A model generated the notes under the pieces. It was not told the origin of the DNA. It made no database searches and was given only the letters and a program-made list of their open reading frames with translations. Shown here in pieces: positions 11,180 through 21,212 of a stretch of DNA of 64,000 nucleotides (positions within the stretch are counted from its first letter, which is position 1; each line of letters starts with the position of its first letter). Source of the DNA: Oscheius sp. JU75 (Eukaryota; Nematoda; Chromadorea; Rhabditida; Rhabditidae). Location: the NCBI GenBank assembly GCA_037178855.1, contig JASJZC010000006.1:10000314-10064313 (forward strand), given 5' to 3'. The position numbers and the translations under genes are program-made.

Positions 11180-12814
11180 CTGTTAGAAGCACTAAAATAG
11201 TCTCTATCTCTCTGTCCCATCCTTTAACCCCCACCGCTTTGATTTGTAACATAAACACGAGTGTGAAGTCGTGTACGCGGTTGACATAAGGACAATTAAT
11301 GACCTACGTAGAAGAATGAATGATGTGGGGAGCATCAGCTGGCATGAACGGGACTTTAGGAGAGGGCAGCAGGTGGCGACAGCGACTTGAAAAGATTACA
11401 GCCAAGGAGTCACATCTCACGGGGGAGTCCTGGCTCTCTGAGCAAGAAACTGATTAGCATCGGCGGAACAGGGAGGCACCGAGCAGCAGAGGGAGAGGGA
11501 GAGCATGTGGCCAGCCATGACAAATTGAGAGAAAAGATCTGTCGGGGTGTAAATGACGACTCTTCGGGTAAAGAAATTGCGGATGGAAGATACCAGTTTG
11601 CAGAGAAATTCCATTGACAGAGAGACAGAAAGCCAGGGAGACCGGGAGACACAGAGATACAAGGATAAAGAGACGGAGAGACAGAGACGAAGAGGCAGGA
11701 AGATAGAGACACAGGAAAATATAGAGACGAAAAGAGATCTCCGCCGGAAATTGAAATCCTCTATATGCAGATGGGAAAGGTTTTCGGTGGCTAAGAGGGT
11801 GTAATCTGCAGCCATTGTGTCACAGGAAACGTGACCAAAAAGTTGACCAAGGTATTGACCGAAAGGCCCGCCTCATTTTTCATCACAGGTTGGGAGAGCG
11901 AATGTTACAAATTCACTTAGCGGCTCTCGGGTGATAGTGAGAACACATGTTCGTCATAAACATTCGTTGTTATGGATGTGTTCTTTTACAGAAAGCAGCT
12001 CTCCCGTAGCATCTCGGCTCCCAAAAAGAACCTAATGGAGTCCTAATTGAATGCAGCTTCTGAGGTCTCTCATTTTGTGAAAGTAGCCGCAAGTGTCAGC
12101 CAGATGTAGACGGAGTTGTTTGACTATCAGTCAAATACAAATAGCGTCTAGTTTTTTGTTTTCGTAAACAAAGGATCTCTGTTCTGGAAGAAGACCAGTA
12201 TCACGTATATCGATAAATTCATAGTGTACCTACTGCGGCAGGGGGTTAATTCTCTGCGACCCAGAGAGATGTGATTGGAGCTTAGCTCTCACAGCAGAGT
12301 TTCTACTAGATATCCCAGTATGTAGGCACAGCCTCGGGTGATTCAAACTATAGCATTCCTGTAAGTCAATTCCTGAAACCTTCTGCTACTTCCCAATCCC
12401 TTTCCCCATCATATTGTATAGAACCAATGTTTGATCCATATGGACAATATTCTAATCTAATCTAAAGTCTCATTTTGTCTACAACGAAAGTCTCCTTGCA
12501 TCACCACGAGGCAATAGTTGGTAAGTCATGGTATGTCAAGTTTAGTAGACAAGTCAGCTATAGGGAAACTTGGGAACTTCTGCTAATGGAGAAGCGGCGC
12601 AGCAACCTATTGTCAGTGTTTAGTCAAAAAAGAACAGCGAAGCCGTCGTAGACGACTGACTAGTGAAGCGATCTATAATGAAATTCAAGCAGAGCTATTC
12701 ATTAAGAACAGTTGTGACCATTACCTGAACCAAATTGTCCACATTTGACCGTGGATAAATGTCGGTTGCTGTTGCCTGATTCGATGTTTGTGTGGAGATT
12801 TCGGCGTGTCCTAA
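11180..12814. other. Repeat-rich gap; may hide the receptor's first exon
   Basis: This stretch of about 1.6 kb includes a (GACAGA)n-type purine tract at about 11610-11720 and otherwise unremarkable sequence. The first exon (signal peptide) of the acetylcholine receptor subunit must lie here or further right. Minus-strand frames at 11410-11815 are candidates but none joins in phase to 11179. No other gene is recognised. Confidence 0.4.
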
Positions 12815-14433
12815 ACAGTACTGAAGGTTTTTGTCAGAACCAATCGTTCAATAAACACAGGGTATTTCGAGTTGGAAATGCTTTTCCAGGATCCGAAATC
12901 TGAAGCATTCTCGGCAGATATGAAGACGAGATATTGAGTGCCATATATGGGGCGCCAGATATTAACATTGTCAATCGCTCTAAAGTTTTGTGAGCCCGTA
13001 AGATGTTCCAACTCGCAAGCGTCGATGAAGCCATCTGTACCCGGCTCTCAGTATTGCAGCACTCGTACAAAAATATTGTAGTTGTCGATTTTATTGGGAT
13101 CGATGTTATTGACATATTCGTAAAAGGACAAATCCCCAAAAGCACCAATAGAAGCTTGGAATGAAATATAGGCATTGTTGTACAGTTGATATGCTACTTT
13201 CGTAAGGATGCCTTTTTGCTGAAATGAATGATTCGATCCCAGTTCAATGTCCCTACTTCATCATATTTGTCTTTATTGAATGGTATAGCTGTTTGTCCTT
13301 CACCAAAATAACTCCAACCCATCATGAATAGACAGTTTAGTGGAACTAAAAGATTGATTTCTCAACAGTAAGCGGTGCCCTGCTGTTGAGAATTCAATCT
13401 TTTAGTTCCACTTTTCCCTGTAACCGCCGTAACTGTCGTACTACCTATAGTAGATCCAGTCGTTGTAGTCATTTCAGGTGTGTCAGTTGTTCCTAAAGTT
13501 GTCATTGTTCTAGCAGAAGTTGTCGTCATTCTTGATAGTAAGTTTCTCTTCGTTCACAAGCAAATGGATTTTTACTGTTGCAATTGACACTCCTAGAAAC
13601 CATCTTAAGCTGCAAAGACGCGAAACTTATGGCTACAGTCTTTTTACTGAGTTCACTGTAGCACATTGGTTGATTGAGGGATTGTTCGGCTGGACAGGAG
13701 CCCAGTTAGAATAGACAAAAGGCGAGCCATCGGTCCATGACCAACTGGAGGATTGTAAGAGGTTGGCTCCAATCCAATAGGCAGCAACACCGGAGCCGAC
13801 TTCTATACCTTGTTCTGCAGAGACAGAGAGACAGCGGGACAGAGAGACAAACAGAGAGATGCTTTGTAATCAAACTGCTTACGAGCTATGAAATTGTTTG
13901 AAAAGGCATTCATAATGATGCCAAGTGCCCATTAATTCTCTTGCATTCTGCTTCAGCATCTAAGAAGGTTGTCAAGGTAGAGTTTAAAAGGTAGCATCTG
14001 AAAATGACCTGAGTCTATTCAAGCCAAACTCACTTTTGAGAATTGGAAGGATAGCCGTCTATTGCCTGTTGAACGAAAAACAAGAGATATAGAAAAATCA
14101 TGACTGTGTGTTTCCGATAAGGAGATGCCTTTACGAACTTTAATATGGATATAAAACTGTCGAAAAGGGATTTCGGAACACAACAAAGGTTGGAGTTTAG
14201 AGCTCAAATACAGGGCTTCTGCTTACTCCAGTTGACAAAGGGATACCAACTAACAGTAGTGTAAATGAATGTTTTGGCTGACAGTGTAGGGCCTGTGACG
14301 CTATGGAACTCTCAAGAAACTCTCGCCTTGTTTTCTGATCTCCAAACCGTACACTCTCGGCAGCTGCTTCGCAGATTGTCGAGCTCTCTATAAGTACAAA
14401 TAAATCAGTCGTAATTCCTTCGCTTTGACACAT
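12815..14433 (-). pseudogene. Decayed C-type lectin-domain gene
   Basis: Minus-strand sequence encodes pieces of a C-type lectin domain in order. First comes AEAECKRINGHLAS (around 13950). Then YWIGAN, SWSWTDGSPFVYSNW, NQCATVN (13680-13815) and NSKNPFACERR (around 13560-13590) follow. Next is a Ser/Thr-rich linker (TTTSARTMTTLGTTDTPEM, about 13430-13530), and then an unrecognised globular segment (ACELEHLTGSQNFRAID onward, down to about 12815). The WTDGSP and final C-x-ACE signatures are diagnostic. Three breaks are visible: a frameshift after GHLAS, a one-base shift between the lectin domain and the linker, and a TGA stop in the last segment near 13050. The part at 14019-14433 may be an N-terminal region of the same gene. 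Intact relatives are secreted proteins, often immune-induced. Sequencing indels could explain the shifts, but the number of breaks favours a pseudogene. Confidence 0.6.
13340..13411. repeat. 29-nt inverted repeat, near-perfect hairpin
   Basis: The arm GTGGAACTAAAAGATTGATT (13340 onward, to 13368) is repeated as its reverse complement at 13383-13411 with only one or two mismatches, leaving a 14-nt loop. It lies between the Ser/Thr linker and the last segment of the lectin pseudogene. The transcript would form a stable stem-loop. Confidence 0.75.
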
Positions 14434-14510
14434 TTATCGGCCCCAATGAGTTTTTTTAAAAACGAGACATCAAAACAATTACTCGCCAACTTTCATTCTA
14501 CTCGCCAGCC

Positions 14511-16531
14511 ATGCCGGTCACTTTCACATCATTTCAGACCCTCACTATGTTCATGATCTTCCCGTCCACAGCTCTCACCGTCTTCCTCATTTACGTCATT
14601 TTAAAAAAGAGTCCGGTAGTCATGAAAAACTACAAATACATCATGATTTACGTGGCTGTAGGAGTTTTCTAAGCGACCATGGACTGTTCTTTCAGCTATC
14701 CGTCTGGCAGTTCGATTTTGTGGATAGCGTTCTGCTCTGTCCGGCCGTGATAGAATACGTCAAGGGATTGTGTTTCTATGGTCTGCTTGGACAGTTGTTT
14801 CCACTAGAAGGAAATCTCTTCGTCGTAGTTTCGCTCCCATTTTTAGATACTTACAATGCTCAGGCTGTCTTCATTGTCAGCATTAGCATTATTGGAATGT
14901 CCCTAGTCCTGAGCTTCGTCTGGAGAGAGTATGCCCTGATCAAATTTGAGTTCTCTCCTCTCCATGTCACCGTTCAAGTGGTTCACGTCTTAGTCACTGT
15001 AGCCTTTTATGTAGGACTCTTTCCAATTCTTCAAATGTGCTTTCCTACGAGAGAAGAACAGGTGGAAGAGATGAAAGCTGTGAGTTTAAAAAGGGTACTC
15101 ACATCTTTTGTTTAATGGATGGGAAGGCGCAGCTCCATATATAGCACAGTCGGTTAGTGTCCCGACTACGGAATCTACTAACTAGGGAAGAGTTTTAGTT
15201 GACCGCGAAACGAGGTAGATGCCATTCGAAAGGGCATCGAAAATTATGGAGTTTCCAAATTTTTAGCTACGGAATGGATGTGCTGTCCTCTGGAGCTTTT
15301 CCCGTTTCCAGGCAAGTAACCAAGTGGTGCAGAACCTAAACTTTTGGTTTTTAGTTCGAATCCTCTCTTCGAAAAACATTTCTATTTACTCATTTCAAGC
15401 GTATTTAGCTTCCATTATTTCTTCTTCTCACTCACTGGATACACATCCCTGTTTCACACTGTGACGGCCAGTATCGCACAATTTCACAGCCACTTTAACG
15501 ACTAAAAAGTAAATAGAAATGTTTTCCGAAAATGAGAGGATTCGAACCAAAAACCAAAAGTAAGCGCATAGGCTCTGCACCACTTGGTTACTTGCCCTGA
15601 AAGAAGCGCTGGATATCCAAGTCCAAGGGCGCAAATTCAGCTCAAAACCTGAAAACGGGAAAAGCTCCAGAGGACAGCACATCCATTCCGCAGCTGAAAA
15701 TTTGGAAACACCATAATTTTCGATGCCTTTTCGAATGGCATCTACCTCGTTTCAATAACTCGTGGCCAACTAAAACCCTTCCCTTGTATGTTGGGTTCGA
15801 TTCCTACGGTCGACTAAAGCTTTTTATAGAAACTAATGGGAACATTTCTCTGCTACTCCGTCCATCTGTCTCTATATCTCACTGTCTATTTGTTTTTGTT
15901 CCTCTATCTTTATGCTTCTCTGTACCTCTGGGTAAAACCTCCCTTCTACATATCTTCTGTCATTCTACAATAATTTACAGAAAACTTCTGCCTTTGATCC
16001 GCAATCAAACGCCGTCATTATTATACCAGAAATCAAAACAACTACTTACATGGATGCCTGGTTTCGTTTTGGTTGGTACGCCAGCATAGTATTGGTTGCT
16101 TTTTGCTCGTTCACCATGAAAGCATCTATAAGAGTGAGAATTCTTCATCTCACACAATTATCAAAGATCTTCAGATTCTTTGGGAGATCCAGAAACCTCG
16201 ACAGTACTTAAGCACGACCACCATTCGATTACATAAGATGCTCCTGTACTCGCTCCTAGTACAAATACTGACTCCGATATTACTATTCGTTTTGCCCTAT
16301 AGTCTTCTAATCTTCTCCATATTTATAAGCAATGTACATTTCCATAATGCCCAAGTTGCGGCAGTAGTGGTTGCGGTCCCGTCTCTCTATTCTAGCTTCC
16401 ATGTTATCACTGTCATATATTTCACGAAACCTTACTGGGTGTTCTTGAAAAAGCTCCTAACTGGCGGGAACAGCAGTCACGTAACCTCAGTGAGTAGTCT
16501 GCTGGATATATCAAAACAAAAGTTTTTTTAG
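14511..16531 (+). CDS. Serpentine chemoreceptor 1 (Str-superfamily-like 7TM)
   Basis: Exons are about 14511-14657, 14696-15079 (a 39-nt in-phase intron is possible inside it), 15981-16133 and 16175-16531. The start gives TM1 MFMIFPSTALTVFLIYVILK followed by KKSPVVMKNYKYIMIYV, the KSP-YKY-MIY signature of nematode Str/Srj-type receptors. Further hallmarks are VWQFDFVDSVLLCP, SFVWREYAL, the pre-TM6 motif TTIRLHKMLLYSLLVQ, and IYFTKPYW after TM7. Seven hydrophobic segments can be counted. The product is probably a chemosensory G-protein-coupled receptor in ciliated neurons; the ligand is unknown. The 900-nt intron 15080-15980 contains a foldback element. The neighbour at 16922 is a close paralogue in the same orientation. 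Confidence 0.8.
15184..15785. repeat. Foldback element in receptor 1 intron
   Basis: The left arm (15184 to about 15394) and the right arm (about 15507-15785) are inverted copies. The shared features are AGTTTTAGTTG...GAGGTAGATGCCATTCGAAA, a block reading TGTGCTGTCCTCTGGAGC, CAAGTAACCAAGTGGTGCAG, and TAGAAATG at the inner ends. The right arm carries about 70 extra bases. The outer flanks contain tRNA-like boxes (GTCGGTTAGTGTCCCGACTA on the left, GGGTTCGATTCCTACGGTC on the right). No protein is encoded. Confidence 0.75.
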
Positions 16532-16921
16532 CTTGGTAATCAGCGGCAGCATCTGGAGCCGGTTAGCGACAATCACATTACGAAAGGGTCTTGATTGTGA
16601 ACTTGGAAATAAAGATTCCAAAGTTTTGAAGTGACCTTGGTAGTACTGACAGAAGGTGGTATCTAAACCAGCACAAGGAATGAAAGCAAATCTTTTGGGA
16701 ACATTTGGGAGTGCTGAAGAGTTCGAAGAGATAATGAATGCTGCCTCTCAGTCTCTCTGTCTCTCAACCTCTCTCTTAAGCTTATCCAATCCTCTTCGTT
16801 CAAATGCGAACAAACTTTTTTCCCAATAGTCTTTGTACGGACGTGGAAACTGTTTTAAATGAGACTTCTGCCGATGAATGTAATAAAAGCAATCAGTCTG
16901 TCACTTCCAGAGCTTGTGACA

Positions 16922-18266
16922 ATGGCTACTTTCCAGTCTCTACAGAAACTCACCTTCTATATGATTTTCCCCTCGACCATTCTGACAGTATTTCTCATAT
17001 TCATCATCCTGAAGAAGAGTCCCAGCTCCATGAGAAAGTACAAATATGTTATGATCTACGTGGCGGTGGGATTTACCAGTTTTCATCATAGAGTAGGACC
17101 AGATTGGTGGTCCTCTTGCATCGTCTATTGTTAGACAGATTTGCGAATGTGTTTCTAAAATTTTCTCTAGTTCAGTTTGAGCAAATTAATTGGATACCGT
17201 AATTTAATTTACGAAGAAACACTTGAATACGGATTACTGTAGTACAGAAATTTTGAATCTAGGTCTCGGTCTATTCTTTCGACTTCCTGTACAGTATTTT
17301 ACTCTGTCCAACGCTGATGGAAAACGTCCAAGGAATCTACTTTCCCGGTTATTTGGGACGGCTATTTCCGAACGAAGGACATTTTCTACTGGTAGTCTGC
17401 TACTATGACAAGCATAAAGCATGTTTAGCTCCTATTTATCATAGGCTTCACTGTGATTGGTCTGTCAATTGTCATCAGTTTTGTATGGAGAGAGAATGCT
17501 CTGATCGAGTTCGTCTTTTCTCGTTTTCAAGTAATTCTGTATTTCCTCCATTTCATCGTAGTAACTTCCATTTATGTGGGCTTGTTTCCAATGTATTACC
17601 TTATGATTTGGAGTGAAGATGAAGAACTGGAGTTTATGAACAGGGTGAGTATCTCTGTCTCTCTGTTGGTTAAAAAACCTGAATTACAGACCAATGCCAT
17701 CTACAATCCAAGCTATGCCTTCTTCTGTATTCCACAAGACAAACAATCCAAGTTTCTTCCTTTTGGCTTTTACTGTTGTCTCAACATGGTCACATTCAGT
17801 TCCTACATTGTGAAAGCCATCTACAGAGTGAGACTATATCTCGCTATTCTGAACTCGAGTTCAGATCTATAGACAAATCAAAACGCCACAGACATTCTTG
17901 AGTAAGGCCACAGTTCGTCTGCACAAAATGCTCTTTAACTCCTTGATGATTCAAACCACAACTCCCATCCTCTTATTAATCATACCGCTGTCTCTTCTCA
18001 TCGCTTCCATCTTTATACAAAACGATTACTACGACAACAGGCAAATTGCTGCAGTTGTCCTTGCCGTACCTTCTCTGTATTCTACCTGTCATGTCCAGAC
18101 TGTTCTATACTTTACCAAACCCTATTGGAGGTTTCTGAAGGGTGTGTTGAGAAAGGAAAGGAGGCCAATAGATACTGTGTGGAAGAGTGAAATTCAGGAA
18201 TGTGTACTGCTTTTCAGATTTCTCGTGTTGGAGAAGGACGAGCTACTTCAAATGGGGCGAGATTGA
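16922..18266 (+). CDS. Serpentine chemoreceptor 2 (Str-superfamily-like 7TM)
   Basis: Exons are about 16922-17065, 17263-17391, 17429-17644, then two more ending near 18266. I chose the start at 16922 (MATFQSLQKLTFYMIFPS) because it aligns with the starts of the paralogues, although an in-frame ATG exists upstream. TM1 is followed by LKKSPSSMRKYKYVMIYVAV. Exon 2 gives VSVYSFDFLYSILLCPTLM; exon 3 gives SFVWRENALIEFVFSRFQV. The last exon gives ATVRLHKMLFNSLMIQ and LYFTKPYWRFLKG. Predicted to be a chemosensory GPCR. The acceptor of the last exon is uncertain: the obvious one is out of phase, and CACAG just before ACATTCTTGAG restores the frame. The C-terminal end after KERRPID may also be spliced differently. 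Confidence 0.78.
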
Positions 18267-18464
18267 GAAGAGCACAGACAGTTAGATAAATTGATCAAGA
18301 TCTACTGACCAAGTTTTCTTTTCTCCGAATCGGTTTTGATTAGCGACTAGTGTTTGAATGTTAGTGAACCGATGTCTCGCCAGCCAAGCATCTTCTTCTG
18401 AAAAGCCCCCACAAACTGTTATCCAAATATTTCCTGGTGCTCCAGCTTGTTTTTTTTTAATTAT

Positions 18465-18990
18465 TTATTTACGTTTTTCAAGTCTATGTGACTAGCGTAG
18501 ATCTCAAGATTTTCCATTCTTCGGCATCTCGGTGCCACCAGTCCGTGCCCGCTAACTCCCGAATCTCATCTTCCCATCGTTGACGCCTCCCGCCTCTAGA
18601 TCTTTTGCCTTCAAGTGGTGTCCATTCGGTAATAGTCCTGGTCCATCTGTTCCCGTTCATCTGTATTATCTTTTCCGTTCAAGTCATCTTGAGAGAGGAT
18701 ATCCTCTTTCTCCAGTTCACCAATTTTGTTCTTGCTCTTATCATCTCATTCTGCCAAGAGAAGTGATTCGTAGCATTCTTCTTTCCATCCGTCTTTGGCT
18801 TACTTCGATGTATCTCTTGTCCGATTCCTTCAGTGTCCATGTTTCTGCTGCATAGAGAGCTACAGGAGTAACGCATGTATCGAAGAGTAATTTTCTTCAG
18901 CTTGTTAGCAGTAAAACAATTACATTGTTTCGCTTGTATCCTACGTTTTAGCGAGTACGTTCGATCTACTTGCAAGTTTTTCATTTGCTA
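18465..18990 (-). mobile_element. 3' fragment of non-LTR retrotransposon (copy A)
   Basis: The minus strand encodes the C-terminal end of a non-LTR reverse transcriptase. A segment reads TPVALYAAETWTLKESDK and RRMERRMLRIT. After a frame break it continues with MNGNRWTRTITEWTPLEGK, GGRRQRWEDEI and DWWHRDAEEW. These match the well-known tail (LPVLxYGxETWTL..., then W...GRPxxRWxDDI...W...A) found after the polymerase domain of RTE-like LINEs. It is 5'-truncated and interrupted by stops. A second copy in the same orientation lies at 49575-50120. Confidence 0.75.
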
Positions 18991-19479
18991 TCTCTTCACT
19001 ACTAAAATGCAATAGTGTCCGTCCGGAACAAAAGCGAACAAGTTGTATATGTTGAAGCTGTATTGCTCCAAAGTTGTGTTGTCCAAAACAAAGTTATTGC
19101 CAATATTGGGTGGCAAGTCGGTAACGGCTGGTCTGTTTTAAATTGTGCTCGCATCTCTGCCTGTCTGTCTGAACCTATTATTCACAGTTAGGGTCAGTTA
19201 CTTTGTGCACACAAACTAGGGTGGTAAGAGAAATCGAGTCAGTTCGGGAATAGCTTTGTTAGGGGCCCATGTCATCGTAGCTCGCCTGGAGCGAAACCTG
19301 CAGGCAGGCTGACGGAAGGAAATAGAAACCGGGAAAGGTACGAAGAAATAAATGAATTCTGTCATTGAGCTTCTAGGGACGATAGCTATACTTGTTGTCT
19401 CTTCATCTTCTTCACTTCGATTGTCCATTACTCTTATCGACCATTTGCTGAGAGATAACAGGCTGAAAGAGAATCGGGA
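18991..19479. other. Gap between convergent receptors 2 and 3
   Basis: About 490 bases without a recognisable gene separate the retroelement fragment from the 3' end of receptor 3. No repeat or RNA gene was identified. Confidence 0.4.
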
Positions 19480-20768
19480 TCAAAGCGTCTCACTAGAACT
19501 TGCCAAAGAAGAGACAGTGCTCTTCTTGAAAAGGCCTCGAACGTAATTCCTGTAGGGAGTGGTAAAGAAGATTACTGTGCAGATGTGTACCGTCGTGAAG
19601 AAGGAAGGGAGTGTGATGAGAACTGCTGCTAGCTGTGAAGTTATGGGTACCACTGAGAATTAGAAAAATCACGGTGAGAAATGCAACCTGTTTCATATCC
19701 AAACAGCCGGATGAACGTCTGGTTGAAAGCTAATGCTACCAGGATGGTTAAAGGGATGGCGAACACTATCGTGGGAGCCAGAATTTGACAAATTAGTGAC
19801 TTGAGCAGCATTTTATGTAGTCGAACTGTGGCCTCGCTCATATTTTGATTCGGCTTTCTCACTTCCATTCGAATCTGAATCGACAGAAGATATTGAGAAA
19901 GAAAGACAGAGAGAGTTATAGTAACAGAGAGACCGAGAAACAGATAGGCAGAGAGACAGAGGGCCACAGAGTGACATAAAAACAGAACGACAGAGTAACA
20001 GCGACTTGATGGTACCGACAGATCATACCCGAAAAATTGCCCTCAGGATCACTGACAAGCAGGCAAACGTTACGAACCAAGTGTAAAGACCAAATTCTCC
20101 AAACTGCTCTAAATTTTCCGCTGTTCCTACCCATATGGCGTAGTTTGGGTCGTAAGATGCATTGAGCTGACATCAAGGGAATATTTAGATCTAAAGGAAG
20201 ATCATTACCGCTCTCAGCAGGCCTTGGTAATTGGACATATCCATGGCGACTCGATTGAACATGGGTAATAAGCCGGCACAGAGGATGGCTACTGCCACGT
20301 AGTGTGTACTGCTTAGAATGACACCTAGATGTGTTTTGGGGAAGTCCAGAATAGCGTATTCTCGCCAAACGAAACTGAACATTAGAGACAGACCTGCTAG
20401 GAGGATACTGGCTATATAGATATACTGAAAACGTCACTGTCTGTCGCTCCCAGTTTTTAAAACAAACCATCAGGAAATTTCCTGATTGTGTAAGAAGAAA
20501 GCCCAACAGACCACGAAACTCAAGAGCTATTACTAAATTGATAACTGATGGACAGAGCAGTAGACTGTCGACGAAGTCGAATTGATAGAAGGAGAGCTAT
20601 CCTAACTAGTTTGAAATCTGGATATACACCTACACTGGTACCGATAATGACATATTTGTAGTGGTTCATCATAGACGGACTCTTCTTCAAAACAATCCAA
20701 ATCAGAGCAGCTGTCAGCAATGTGGATGGCAGGGCCAATGCAAATGTTAGGCCAGAAAAGGGTAGCAT
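19480..20768 (-). CDS. Serpentine chemoreceptor 3 (Str-superfamily-like 7TM)
   Basis: The minus-strand model starts at 20768 with MLPFSGLTFALALPSTLLTA, matching paralogue starts; the frame is open further upstream. It proceeds through VLKKSPSMMNHYKYVII, LSFYQFDFVDSLLLCP, SFVWREYAILDF, SEATVRLHKMLLKSLICQ and VIFFTTPYRNYVRGLF, ending at the TGA at 19480-19482. All seven membrane segments can be located across about six exons separated by short introns. The intron at about 19880-20040 is filled by a (GACAGA)n tract. It is probably a chemosensory GPCR. It heads a group of three minus-strand paralogues that converge on receptors 1 and 2. Confidence 0.78.
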
Positions 20769-21212
20769 ACGAGAGATATTATTGTAATGAAAAGTAAGTT
20801 GAACAATTGTTAATTTGTTCGAATGCCGGTCAGAAAGCAATATTAAAACACTCGCAGCTATAATTTGTTTTTATCGGGGAGAATTAGTTAGAATATTGAG
20901 CCACTGAAACTATCCTATTGTTAATCATCAGCCTGAACATCAAGAACACCTACTCTTCCTAACTCTCGACTTTTAGATGGTCTCCACTCATGGAAAAAGA
21001 ATAGGTTTCAACGGTTTCAAGTAGCTGTCTGTCAGAAACCAGTTTCAAAAGCCTTTGTTTCTCTCAGTTTCTTTCTGTCTCTTTGTCTCTCTGTTTCCTC
21101 CCAATCGATTACAAAAACTTTATTCGGGTAACCAATTATCATCTTCCTCCTCCATGGCTGTGTTTGTGCATCGAGAGTACCACCTGAACCTTGTTGTTCA
21201 CTGTGGAATCGT
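20769..21212. other. Intergenic between receptors 3 and 4
   Basis: This 444-base spacer includes a short pyrimidine tract (TCTCTCAGTTTCTTTCTGTC at about 21060). It should hold the promoter of receptor 3 on the minus strand. No coding sequence is seen. Confidence 0.4.
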
